A stretch of 64,000 nt of DNA from Rhytidiadelphus loreus (taxonomy: Eukaryota; Streptophyta; Bryopsida; Hypnales; Hylocomiaceae), in assembly GCA_947034895.1 (NCBI GenBank), contig OX344762.1, positions 9,615,501 through 9,679,500 of the forward strand. Direction: 5' to 3'. How positions within the stretch are numbered: the first letter of the stretch is position 1; each line of letters begins with the position of its first letter. This document shows positions 23,690 to 35,026 of the stretch, in pieces. The position numbers and the translations under genes are program-made. The notes under the pieces were generated by a model that was given only the letters and a program-made list of their open reading frames with translations, searched no databases and was not told where the DNA came from.

Positions 23690-24190
23690 CTTTACATGCC
23701 CTAATTCAAAATGTCCAAAAAAATGTGCAAAAAAAATGAATTTATGGAATTCACGTGAAAAAACCTGTACAAACACGTAGGCCAAGTTGCAATTATTCTT
23801 AAACTCACGAATCCAAAGAAATATGCAAGTGATGGTCACTTTGAATGACCTTGTCCGCAAAATCAAATAGACAGGGCAAGAACCTTGCCCTGTACTTTCA
23901 TGTCCAATAAAACATAAGGTCATGGAATTCACGTAAAAAAATGTAGAATCACGTGGTACAAGTTGCAATTATTCTTAAACTCACGAATCCAAAAAAATAT
24001 GCTATTGGTGGTCACTTTGAATGACTTTGAATTTGAAATGAAATATTCGGGCAAGGACCTTGCCCTGTACTTTTATGTCCAATAAAATATAAAGTCATGA
24101 AATTCACTTAGAAAAAAAAAAAAAAGCACTTGGAGGAAGTTGCAATTACTCCTAAACTTAGGGATCTAATAAATACTCTTAATGACAAAA
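23690..24190. repeat. Satellite-like array, about three units of 183 bp
   Basis: Units start near 23748, 23932 and 24098. They share AAGTTGCAATTATTCTTAAA, GGTCACTTTGAATGAC, CCTTGCCCTGTACTTT and TGTCCAATAAAA. The third unit is partial. Related to the array at 22365-22900. Confidence 0.82.
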
Positions 24191-24989
24191 TACTCCAAAG
24201 ACTATTACTAAGACTATTCATATTTTAATCTTAGATTTTATAACTTCCATTATTTATACAGATCAATAGTATAATTTTTTTATAATAAGAATCAATTAAA
24301 AAAAAATTCCTTGATGCATTCAATTGCTAAAGTGGTCCATTTCTCCCTAGAGCGCGCTTTGATGTCCATTTCCTGGACGATGAACATATTCTAATCCTTG
24401 TTCCTGTTTCATTTCTGCTTCGATGGAAGTCATCCTAATTTTTGGTGATACTTTATGAAAGTCACCCTAATTTTTTGTCGTATCTATTGGTTGCATTTGG
24501 TCTTACTAGAATATATACATTTCTGAAATTACAAATGTGAAAGTATGTCAAGTGGTCAAATTGCATTGACTTTAGTTCAAAACTAGATGTGCAAAAACAA
24601 GGTCAAAGTTGTAAAGGTCACAAAAACTTCAAAAAATCACAACATAAACAGAACCTTATTTCAAATCCATTCCAAGAAGTTTTATTCAAAAAATGATAAA
24701 ATTTTACTTGTAATTCAATTGAAAATGAATTCTGAAATTTCAAACTAAAAATTTATATAAAAAAATTGGTGACAGCATTAGTAGATCTAATTGTACAAAT
24801 AGAATTAGAAAATCAAAATGTAGAACTTCCATTTGTATACCAATTCCAAAATATTCTTCCAAATTGTAGTTCATAATGTTTTTTCTCAAATTGTGAATTT
24901 TGGAGATGAATCCGAACGTTTAGGGCTTAAAGATCAGGCCATCTCCATTTTCCACCTAAAAATAGAGGCAGTTTAAAGAAGTTGGGCAC

Positions 24990-25830
24990 ATTTAGAACAT
25001 GTTACCTTATGTCCTGCCATATTTGAAGGCTGAATGCGCTGGAGACAACAATCTTCAATCCGGACGCTCGATTGCCATGGAGGGCCCAGATTCAATCTTC
25101 GATCCGGACGGTCGATTGCCATGGACGGCCCAGATTCCAGGACCCCTCCCCGAAACTGGACTCTACCTGGAGACTGGGGTTTTGCCTCTCATTTTCTGCG
25201 ACGTGTTTTGTGCTTGATGTAGGGTTTATATACTATTTCGTGTTTCGTGTTTCGTATTTTGCGCTTTTGTGTTTGCAATTGTCTACTGCGGAGTTCTGCG
25301 ACGTGTTTGAAGGATTGGGCGACGCTTTAGGTTTTTTTTTTTAAGTGTGCGCCTCACCATTCAGTTTCTGTGACTGAATTTTTTTGATCCGCCTTCGCAC
25401 CATTCATGTGATCCGCCTTCGCACCATTCAGTTTGCGTGAGTGATCTCGTTTGATCCGCTTTGGGTTTGTGGGTTTCGGAGACGAGTGGTTGCGGTTTTC
25501 GGAGACAAGTGCCAAGCTGTGTGAGGTCGCGCTTTGTGAGCGGCGATATACAGTTCCGTATTTTAGGTATGCTCCTTTGATTTCTGCGGAATTTGCGGTT
25601 GAGTAGAATTTGCGGTTTAGGGTTTCTAGTTTTGGAATTGCATTTCGTTGTTTCTTGCACATTTGAGCACGGTTGTTGTTTAGTTTTCATCTGAAATTGT
25701 TTGCATTTGTTTTGTGTTGTTTTCTTTCTGTGTTTCATTTTCTGTACCATTTTGTGTTCCATTGCATTGCATTTTGTGCTGCACTTGTTGGAATGTGTTG
25801 CATTCTATATTGATGGAATGTGTTGCACTT
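24990..25830. other. GC-richer block with small duplications; possible promoter or leader
   Basis: Contains a 43-45 bp tandem duplication at 25054-25140 (ATCCGGACG.TCGATTGCCATGGA), a repeated GATCCGCCTTCGCACCATTCA-like segment at 25387 and 25411, and T-rich sequence after. ORFs here are short and repetitive. It resembles a plant 5' leader region but no coding exon can be tied to it. Confidence 0.4.
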
Positions 25831-26077
25831 GTTGAAATCAATGTCTCTTATTTTGAGTGATTTCTCCCCGCTTTTTTGCCATGGTCACTTGAAATTTGGC
25901 AATAGGGTTTAGGATCCTTCAAATTCCCTGTAACCAAAGTTCCACGCTATTCAGTTTTGACAAAGCTGCAGGATTGTTACTTGTGCTCCATGTCAGTTCA
26001 ACTCAATGTCAGTTCAACTCGATAGAACCCCCAAAGAGGTGAAAGAGCACTAAAAAAAGCAGACCCCACACTGAAAA

Positions 26078-26552
26078 TCAACTCGAGCCGAGTTGAATTG
26101 CACGAATGATTGAGATACCGGCCTCCAGAAATAAATTATATGGGTAAAAATAGGATGCAGGTCTTATGAATTCGACTAGAATAAAAATAAATACTGAAAT
26201 GAGGTAAATTAAACGTAAAAATAGAATACATATATGACACAATTCAACTCGGGTCGAGATAAATCACATAAAACATGAAATAAAATTATGGCACATACGC
26301 AATTTGTGGTAATTCAACTCGAGCCGAGTTGAATTAAGATGACAAACTCCAATCCAAAGACATCGAGACCATAAAATCTGTCAGAGTAAAAACAATTTGT
26401 GAAGACAAAAACAAACATTCACAGTCATATTCAACTCGAGCCGAGTTGAAAGTACAAATCCGAGTCAAATACAAGAGAAATAAGAAAACCAGATCCGATA
26501 TATGTACCAAGAACCACGTACGTCGAGAAATTCAACTCGACTCGAGTTAAAT
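26078..26552. promoter_or_regulatory. Cluster of five dyad motifs upstream of the ParB/FCP1-like gene
   Basis: The dyad TTCAACTCG, three bases, CGAGTTGAA appears at 26078-26099, 26241-26264 (degenerate right half), 26311-26335 (perfect, 11-bp arms), 26429-26450 and 26529-26552. The last ends 41 bases before the ATG at 26594. Two half-sites lie near 26000. The same motif lies upstream of the divergent DUF7869-like gene and inside introns of this gene (28051-28071, 28205-28225, 29646-29664, 29691-29709, 30819-30840). Confidence 0.8.
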
Positions 26553-26593
26553 ATACTGGAACTGACATAATATTCGTTGATAAAATTGCAGAC

Positions 26594-29500
26594 ATGGAAG
26601 GCCAGAAATCAAAGCTCCAAGCAACATACAAGCAGTACGATATCCCCTCGGAACAAGTCGATGATCTCATCGATGACACGATTCTGGGAGAGTGTTGGGA
26701 GTGGCAGGATCCCCATGAAGTGGAGTACTGGACTGTGGTCCTAGTGCCCATGACCAATCATTTGGCTTTCAGGACAAAGTTCAGAAGGTCCGAAGCCACC
26801 CTACCCGTATCTCTCATGGAGTCCATAACGGAGTTCAGCAGTGGACCAGGTGGAGTGATATTCGTATCCTGCGAGACGTTGGACCCCGAGCAGGAGAAAC
26901 CCTACATATTCTCCTACAAAGTCGATGTGCGCAAGACAATTTTCAACATCTCCGAGTATCTTCGGAGTCTGATGGACACTGACTATGAGGACCTTATAGC
27001 ACCAATCCAAACCACCATCGACCAGAAGAAGTGGGTGGCAACTAACGGCGCACCCCTGGCACCCAAAACTCTCCTGTCCCGGTTGAACCATCTGAAGTTG
27101 GACTTCGAGAGGGGTCACGTGCTGCTAATGCAGAAGAAGAAGGAGATGAGACCAACCTCTGTGGTCAGAGACTACAGCAATCAGAATCCCAGTATTAGTT
27201 CTCTGGCAATCGGGACACCAAGAACAGGGCGGAGTTATACGAGGCTTAAGCAAACTGAGAAGTTTGCCAGAGGAAACCCATCACCAACCCCTCCGTCTGG
27301 AAGCAAGAGAGCAGCCACCAAGGGCACAGCCAAGGCCGGGACATCTCATCAACGTGATGAGAGTATGGTGTCGGACCTCACAGACATTCCAAAGGACCTG
27401 GGAGGGGACGTCAAGGAAATAGACTTTGAAGACTCTAACTGGACATACGAGGCATACTGGAAAGAATGCACTAATTAACTTGTATGTGCCAGCAATTGGG
27501 ATGAAGTTCGTCATTCCGCTTGAGCAGTTGGAGATGCCACCCGAGAACTTGAACATCCGGAGCCTTGAAGAGCAGGGAATCATGAGGTCTCTGAACTTCT
27601 TGTTGAACATGCCAGACCCCGACAAAAAAATGACGTTGTGCGTCATGCCCCAGAACCTGAGAAGCAAGCCGCAGACCTTTGAGGAAATCAAGGATATGCA
27701 TTTCTGGATGGTGAATGGGCAACACACCGTAGCTGCATCGAAGCGAATGCAGCTGATGCCCGCGATTAAAGCGAAGGCAGAGAAGTTTAAGTTGTGGGAG
27801 TGTTTTGTGGTGTGGAACAAGGACGATCACGTCATCAGGAAAATCTCCGCGTACTACAATCGGGTGAATCATTTTCAGAACTTCATGCCGACGTGGGCCA
27901 CAAACATTATGGGAGCCAGATTTGTCTGGGAGAAGATGGGTTGCCCTCCTCCGGACAAAGAGCCCACAGAGTTGGACAGGGCCACAAATAGGCCTCGCAA
28001 GTCTATAAAGGACATGAACAACCAGAAGCGATTCAGGGTAAACAATGCAATTCAACTGGGTTCGAGTTGAACTTATCCTGTGTTCATAATGTTTGAATTA
28101 CTTACCTCCTGTATCATTCAATTTAGTCGATTTGATTACATCCTGAACTAAAGTTGGAATTCCTATCCGCTATAAATATTTGACATATTAACGTCGTGCT
28201 AGCATTCAACTCGGCTCGAGTTGATTGGACCCAAATTGATGGAATTTCTTTGAATGATCGTGCAGGATTTTACGGATGCAGTGAGACTCAGGTTTGCTAT
28301 GATAGATGTGAAGAAGTCCCAAGGAGCATTGAGCAAGAAGAAGGGGAAGGACCTCGACATCCATAACGAACTCAAGATTATCACTGCTTCAAAGGAAGTG
28401 TATGACCTTTGGAGCAAGGTCATATCCATGAATTCCTAAGGACAGCTCACAGATCCCGACACCTTGCTGAAGTTCAGGTAGACCAAGGGATGGGATCAAG
28501 AACGAGATGGGGTCATGTCCCGGGAGTTTTTCAAGTGGCTCGGGAACTGCAGCGAGGGAGATCTCAAAAGGTTGGCTTTGCATCTCCTCGGCAGGACCCC
28601 GAATAGAGACTTGGCGCACCCGAAGGTGACGATGAAGAAGTCCACCGGGGTTCTGGAGGACTGCTACACAACCAAAGAGTGGCTCGAGAGGTGCAAGAGA
28701 AAGCAGATCATCCGGAGGCAGATCTTCTTCCTTAGGAAAAGTTTGAGTCTGTACAATATCGAAGGCAGTTTTCGCAGAGATAAGTGGAAGGATTTCAAGA
28801 GGGTATACAATGTGATGAGGGCCACGAAGAACACCCTTATTTCTGGTCCGCCTAATGAATTCTACTCCCTCGCCAAAATGCCTTGTAACAAAAATAAGAG
28901 CATTGAAGAGCTCTCACCGATGGCTGCCCAGTTCTTCAAGATTTTCATGGGCAGCAAGGTCAAGTTCGTCAAGACCGAGGGGAGAGCCTTCTATCGGCCT
29001 TATAACATGAAGGACGACGAGCTGGTGGGCTGGGATAACAATGTGTGGGAGGAGGAAGTCAGCCAAAGCATCAAATTGGCAGTGATGGACTTCCGCAACA
29101 TCCTTGGAACCATCAATAGGGAGAGGACAAAGGACACAGATCTCTACTTCAAGCCCTTTATAGATATTCTCTCAACAATGGACCAGCCCACGGTCAAGGA
29201 CCCAAATGTATGGTTGTGGATTTGCAGAGAGATGGACCTTCAGGTCGATCTCAGGTCGCATATCCAGACCTCAACGTACGGCGAAGTGTACACAGTACAT
29301 TTTGCTCAGTACGTTCCTTCAGTTTGGGAGAAGATTCGCGATGCTCTCGAGAAATCGAACAAAGCGATGGAATCCGTACACATGATCTTCTTGATCAAGA
29401 AGGGTGTAAAGTTGGGCAAGAAGATCCCCAAAAAATTTGAAGCTCTCCCAGACGAACGGTATTCCAAGTCTAGAGCCACCAACGACTTGGATTACAGAAT

Positions 29501-31274
29501 TTACAACATAGAATTGTGGATGGATTTCTATTTGCAGATGTTGAGTCTGTTTGCCGGGTCTCAAGAGAATGTTCTCTCCATTTTTGCTAGGGGGAAAATA
29601 ATATGTGCTGCGTTGGTGAGTTCCCTATCTACAGTCTTGTAATTTATCTCGATGCGAGTTGAATTGCATAGTTGCGTTGTGATTCCTTTTCATCTCGAGT
29701 CGAGTTGATAGGTGTCTGACCTCATTGTCTACCTGATCATTCCAGATGCTGTCACTGGAGCACTACATCATTGGCGACTCCAAGTACAATCCGAAGTTTC
29801 TGCAGTTAGCGTTAGCATCCGAGTACCTTGACAAGGATGACTTCCTTTATTCAAGTTACCTCGTGGATCAAAGAGTTCATCCAAGGAGGTTTAGCAAGGG
29901 TGCTTCTAGTTCTGCCAAAGGCAAGGAGAGGATGACGAATGCCAAGGAAGCCACCATCCAGGGATCTTGAAGAGATGTCACCATTAACCTTGGTGAGGAT
30001 GAAGGTGATGAAATCGAGAAGGAAGAGGAATGGAAGGATCCGGCAGCCGAAATCATTGGGGACATACTTCCCCAGGGTACAGGGTTGTCGGAGGGGGTCC
30101 CCGCCTCTAGTGACATGAGAGGTTCCTCGGACACCTCGGCGCAGAGGCATGCCACCCCTCTTTCCACACAGCCGGAAGGGACCCCGGTTTCCAGTAGGCG
30201 CACGTCCAAGAAGAGGAAGAATCCCGAGCCTACATCAGTCCCTGATAACCAAAAATCGGTGTATGATGAGATACGGGAGGAAAACCGAATTGCGAGGGAG
30301 GAGATGCGAGAGGAAAGCAAAAGGGCTAGAGAGGATAACATGAAGTTCTTTAAGGACATCGTCTCCACCCTCCTGCAGTTGGTGGTGTCAACTGTGAGGC
30401 AGATCCACCCGGAGCTTCTGCTAGCTGTTGTGCCATTGCAACAGATGTCTCCGGCAGAAACCTCTTCCCGGCTCATGTTCGGCAACCGGCCTCACACATC
30501 CGCGGATAATGCAAGGCAGCAGCCGACGTCATCCCCGAATCCGTCACATAATACGACGGCATCCGAGGGTGTGCTGCCAACGCCAACTCCATCCTCCGCC
30601 GCCATAGACCCGGAAGATGAGGCGGCTGAGCCGAATCAAGAGGTCGAGGATGAAGGTCAGCCGGACATGGCAGAGGACTTAGCCGACATCCCTTTCGATC
30701 CTGAGACCGAGGATGTAGTTGACAGGACGCCGGCGGAAGGGGTACATGTGGAGCAGTTACGGGACCCTGTGATTGATGCTCCTCCAGGTTGTTCCTCGTG
30801 ACTTCTCTTAGCATGTATTTCAACTCGCCTCGAGTTGAAGCTCCTTCCGCTGTGCGTGTATTAGTTTCACTAGCACTGACACTTTCAGTTAGTTCTAGGA
30901 CAAGCCAACCACACGCATTTTGTATCATTTTCTCCCTTCGTGAAACATTGTAATATATTTTTTTTCTTACCGCAGCATTGTCGTGTTCAATTTCCACAGT
31001 CACAGGGTCTGAATGTCTCGACTATATTGCTCCATGTCCTGGGCCTGTTGTGGATGATTCTCCACCAGAGGCATCTCCTTCGTGTCCTGCAGTAGATCAG
31101 GTTCACGATGATCCTCTCCCTCAACACGATGCAGAGGTTCTTGAAGTCATCCCCGATGTCGTGGAGGTGCTCGAAGTCATACACAAAGTCGCGGAGGTGG
31201 TGGTAGATGATGTTCCTTGCGCTGAACAAGAAGATCCTCAAATGTCTCCTCGAAATGCTTCGTTGGAAGATGCG
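26594..31274 (+). pseudogene. ParB/DGQHR-like gene, N-terminal and central part, decayed
   Basis: Four exons read well as one protein: 26594-28037, 28266-29615, 29746-30787 and 30976-31274, with GT-AG junctions and compatible phases; it continues into 31473-32405. The N-terminal 280 residues are unfamiliar. Then comes a region with FWMVNGQHTVAASKRM, which resembles the GQHR motif of ParB/DndB-like proteins. The middle (exon 2) is Lys/Arg-rich and unknown. Exon 3 has an Arg/Glu-rich coiled coil (about 30250-30345). Lesions: one extra base near 27464 (YEAYWK then NALINLYV), TAA at 28437-28439, TAG at 28479-28481 and TGA at 29968-29970. Each stop is one C-to-T change from Gln or Arg codons. Introns 1, 2 and 3 each carry one or two dyad motifs. 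The function is unknown; it may be a mobile-element gene. Confidence 0.68.
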
Positions 31275-31472
31275 GTAAGTACTTTGCCATGTTTGTAGTG
31301 TTGTGCGTGTTGTGGTGGCTGACCTTGGTTCGAACTTCGAACTTCATAATATTGATTTTTTGTTCGCCTCATCGATGTGTTCTCTAGTCTGTTATGCCCC
31401 ACTTCAGTGTACCCTTCGCAATTGAGTTTGACCCGGTGTAATTTTCGATGTGTCTCTGTTCCTTATGAGCAG

Positions 31473-32405
31473 GGGACCAATGAGGGAGTCGTAGGTGATA
31501 TTGTGGCGGATGTGCATTTTCGTAGTCCGTTCACATCCAGATTCAATAAAAAGTGGCTCAATGTCGTTCTGGATCTGAATGGACTTCTTTGCTTTTGTGA
31601 TGATATGAGATATCACATAAAAGAAAGGAGAGTGTGCTCTCTTCATGAAGTAGTCCTGAGAGCGGAGAGGTTTATCATCCCGATGGAAAGGGTCACTTTC
31701 CGACCCCATGTCAGAAGGTTCGTGCGGGAGTTGACCTCCTTCGCAAACGTCGTCATTTGGAGCTCCATGGATCAATCCTACGCCAAGCTCGCTGTTAATT
31801 TTCTCTTCCATGGCCTAACGCCCCCCTTCGGTGTCCTCGGCCAAGAACAATGTACCGTCATGAAATCTAGAGACAGGAATGGCATGCTAAAGAACTACAG
31901 GTTGAGGGGATCGCGCAAGGACCTGTTTCTCAAGCCATTGGAGAGGTTGTACCAACTAAAGGGGTCCATCTTCACGCAGGAGAACACTATAATAGTGGAC
32001 GACAGTCCCGAAAAACACTTCATGAATGATCCCTCGAACGTAGTGCTCCTAGACTCGTGGTGTTTTGACGGATAGGGGTCGAGAGACAGGGTTCTCATAT
32101 TTGAACTCCTGCCTTGGATTAGGAGATTGCATGTAGAGAGGCCGTGGGAATTTTTTTCTTTCTGTAGAGACAATGCTGTGGGGGGGATTCACCTCAAGCA
32201 TCATCTCGACCAATCCAAGTACAAGGAACTTCAGAGGGCGCTCGCGGTCTCCAATAGACTTCATACAGAACGGAGAGTGGATGATTTCGGGCGTGTCATT
32301 CCTTTGCCGAAACCACGCGCGACGCGCGCATCTAAGAGCAAGGAGCTCACCCACGAAGACATCTATTTCCGTCCTTGTCCGCCTCCCGAACGAACTTGTC
32401 TATAG
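31473..32405 (+). pseudogene. FCP1/NIF-like (HAD) phosphatase domain, C-terminal exon
   Basis: This exon joins the upstream gene in frame (donor GCG|GTAAGT at 31274, acceptor GAGCAG at 31472). It shows the FCP1/NLI-interacting-factor pattern: VVLDLNGLLCF (nucleophile loop, about 31566), VVIWSSM (motif II, about 31750), a Lys in SRKDLFLKPL (about 31911) and IIVDDSPEKHF (about 31990). The classical DxD is D-L-N here, so the acid/base Asp is replaced by Asn; activity is doubtful. A TAG at 32073-32075 splits the exon; reading continues in the same frame as GSRDRVLIFELLPW to a natural stop at 32405. AATAAA-like AT-rich sequence (about 32486-32505) may be the poly(A) signal. It could also be a separate gene. 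Confidence 0.72.
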
Positions 32406-32822
32406 GACCTCTAGAAATTTGTAGACGATGTAGACATGTAGTTGTGTTGAGAGGGTACGCCTTAAAATGTAATTATTATTGTCAAATAAAATAAAATAAA
32501 ATTCATCATTCATATTTGTAGTGGAATATTTCTGTGTTGTGCCCAGGAGTTAAGGAATGCTATGGCTCCAGTAATTCGGCATGTCATGTACTCAGAGGCC
32601 ATTGCACAATCGACAATGGATTTTTCAATGATGGACATAGACGATGGCGTTGTTGATAGTCCTCCCAATAGAGGGAAGCGCCCCAAAGTAATGCACTCTC
32701 CATCTCCTCTAAAATCTCGTTCACAAACAACCCGGGATCGGCCTGTTGTCAATTTGGAAATGCAGAGGAAGCTCTACAATGAAGAAGTGGGTGTGGTGGC
32801 CTTTGTGGAGGTGTGTTATTAG

Positions 32823-32974
32823 CACTAGTAGAAAATCTGAAATTTTTGTCATTTTGGACGCGCGTTGTTTTGGACAAAATCTAATAGAAATCCGTAGAAA
32901 ACAACAAATTTCTGTTAGATTTTGTCCAAAACAACGCGTCCAAAATGACAAAAATTTCAGATTTTCTACTAGTG
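32823..32974. mobile_element. CACTA-type MITE, 152 bp
   Basis: A near-complete foldback with ends CACTAGTAGAAAATCTG and CAGATTTTCTACTAGTG, flanked by TAG on both sides (32820-32822 and 32975-32977). The arms are perfect for more than 40 bases and the centre is short. It lies in an intron of the disrupted gene. Confidence 0.93.
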
Positions 32975-33072
32975 TAGTGATTGAGTGAAATGTTTCAGCA
33001 ATTGTGTCTGTCTTTATGGTTCGCATTGTAGACATTGTGGGTAATGAATGTCTTATTTTCTTGGTTTGGTAG

Positions 33073-33264
33073 GTGGAGGATTCAATGCCTATATTTGTTG
33101 CCATGTTGGACAACACTTCCAAAGGCGTGAAGAGTATACCATTGGAGAAGCGGAATGCAATAGTTGAAGTGGAGAATTCAATGCCTAGATCTATTGCCAT
33201 CACGGGCAACACTTCCAAAGGCGTAAAGAGTATAGAATTGGAGAAGCGGAATGCAATAGCAGAA
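33073..33264 (+). repeat. Two 96-bp in-frame coding repeats
   Basis: 33073-33168 and 33169-33264 encode two 32-residue units sharing NTSKGVKSI and LEKRNAI. The repeat keeps frame, as expected for a tandem duplication within an exon. Confidence 0.92.
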
Positions 33265-33376
33265 GATGCACTGCCTCGTCTGTCATCTTTGGATATCGTA
33301 AAACGACAATGCAAAAGAAATGATGGATTGCCTCCTCTTCATTGTAGGACTCCTACGTGGGATGCTTGGGAGCAGA

Positions 33377-35026
33377 CACTACTAGAAAAACAATGCCCAA
33401 ATTAACAAAACATTAACAATTTTTTGTTAATTTGGGTACTACAATGTCCACTTTCACAAATTTTTGTTAATTGTGCCCTAATTAACAAAAAAATTTGTTG
33501 ATTTGGATAGTGCAATTACCACATCAACAAAATTTTGTTAATTTTTTGGGAATCTTTTGGAATCTTTTAGAATCTTTAGAATTTTTTTAGAAATCTTAGA
33601 AATCTTCAAAAATCTTTAAGAATCTTCAATATACAATGTAGATTTAAGAACAAAATAAGTACACAATTCGGTATTTATTAAAGTCAGCAGACTTTAGGGG
33701 CAATTTTCACCTTGAAAAATTATTTTTTTCAAGAAACTTTGGACTAATGAAAGTTATAAAATTGATATATCTTTCACCTCCAAATTTTTTTTTGAGATTT
33801 AGATCTTCTAATCAAAAGTTATGAACAAAAATCAGAGAGGGGTAAAAATGGACATTCCTTTTTATATTTTGAAACACCTTCTCTGATTTTTGCCCATAAC
33901 TTTTAATTTAAAGATTTAAATCTTAAACGGATTGTTGGAGGTGAAAGATGTTTTCATCTTAAAACTTTCATTAGTTCAAAGGATGTTTTGAAAAGTTTAT
34001 CTTCTAGGACAAAATTGCCACCAAAGTCTACTAACTTTTAATGGGAAAAACATTAAAGAATAAAGTAAATAAAATTATATACCTCAACTCCAAATTCAAA
34101 TATAAGTATATTTTAAATCTTTTTTTTCTTTAGAAGCCTTTGGAGTCTTAATTTTACAATGTAGATTTAAAAAAAAATTAAGTCATCACAAATCGATTTT
34201 CTAAAAAGTCAGCAGACTTAAAAGGCAATTCAGACCCAGTAAAAGAACTTTTTTGGAAAAACTTTGAACTTAAAAAAGTTGAAAAATTAAGTTATCTTTT
34301 GCCTCCAACAATTTTTTTGAGATTCGGACCTACCAATAAAAAGTTATGGACGAAAATCAGAGAGGGAGTTTAAAAAAAATTTAAAAAAATATTCATTTTC
34401 ATCCCTCTCTGATTTTTGTTCATAACTTTTGATTGGTAGGTCCAAATCTCAAAACAATTGTTGGAGGTGAAAGGTAACTGGATTTGTCAACGTTTTCTAG
34501 TCTGAAATTTTTCCAAAAAATGTCTTTTACTGGGTCTGAATTGCTCCTAAAGTCTGCTGACTTTAAAAAAGAATTGAAAAAAATCCGAAAAAAATATCTA
34601 AATGGATTTCTATTCCCTAAGTAATCAAACAACTTGAAAGGTTGGTGCCTTGGCAAGAGCCTTGGCCTCTAACATGAGGTCCTGGGTTCAGACCCCGGTG
34701 GCTTCATTTCCATGGTAGCCATTGCCATGTGGCAATTGGCTAAGTTGCCATGTGGTAGTTGGATTGCCGGCCATGTGGCACTACCCTAGATGTCAAAAAA
34801 TATATTTTATGAATTTTTTTAAAAAAATTTCAAATTTTTTTTTCAAATTAACAAAAAAATTAACACTTTTTTGTTAGAAAATAAACACTTTTTTGTTAAG
34901 ATTCAACAGTGTTTTGTTAAAAAATCAACACTTTTGTGTTCAAATCAACACGTCCAAATCAACAAAAAAAATCAACACTTTTGTGTTGAGTTTTGTTAAT
35001 TTGGTCACTGTTTTTTTCTACTAGTG
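33377..35026. mobile_element. CACTA-like non-autonomous transposon, 1.65 kb
   Basis: The ends CACTACTAGAAAAACA and TGTTTTTTTCTACTAGTG are flanked by a 3-bp duplication AGA (33374-33376 and 35027-35029). Subterminal regions are dense in AACAAAAA and TTTGTTAATTTG motifs. The interior has two long foldbacks (33685-34040 and 34205-34565) with the same GTCAGCAGACTTT/AAAGTCTGCTGAC ends and CTCTCTGATTTTTG cores as the 3.6-kb element at 1982, and a tRNA-like block near the right end. No transposase ORF. Confidence 0.9.
34641..34702 (+). other. tRNA-derived block inside CACTA-like element
   Basis: It has a five-pair T-arm (CTGGG, loop TTCAGAC, CCCGG), a CCTC/GAGG anticodon-like stem and GGTGCC..GGTGGC ends. 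It lies about 325 bases from the right end of its element, as does the block at 5214 in the other element, and is likewise followed by CCATGTGGCA-type repeats. The acceptor stem is weak, so a working tRNA gene is unlikely. Confidence 0.5.

Noticed and set aside
28437..32075. Nuclear U-to-C RNA editing restoring the in-frame stops
   Set aside because: Such editing is known from organelles of some seed-free plants, not nuclear transcripts, and the locus also has a frameshift. DNA decay is simpler.
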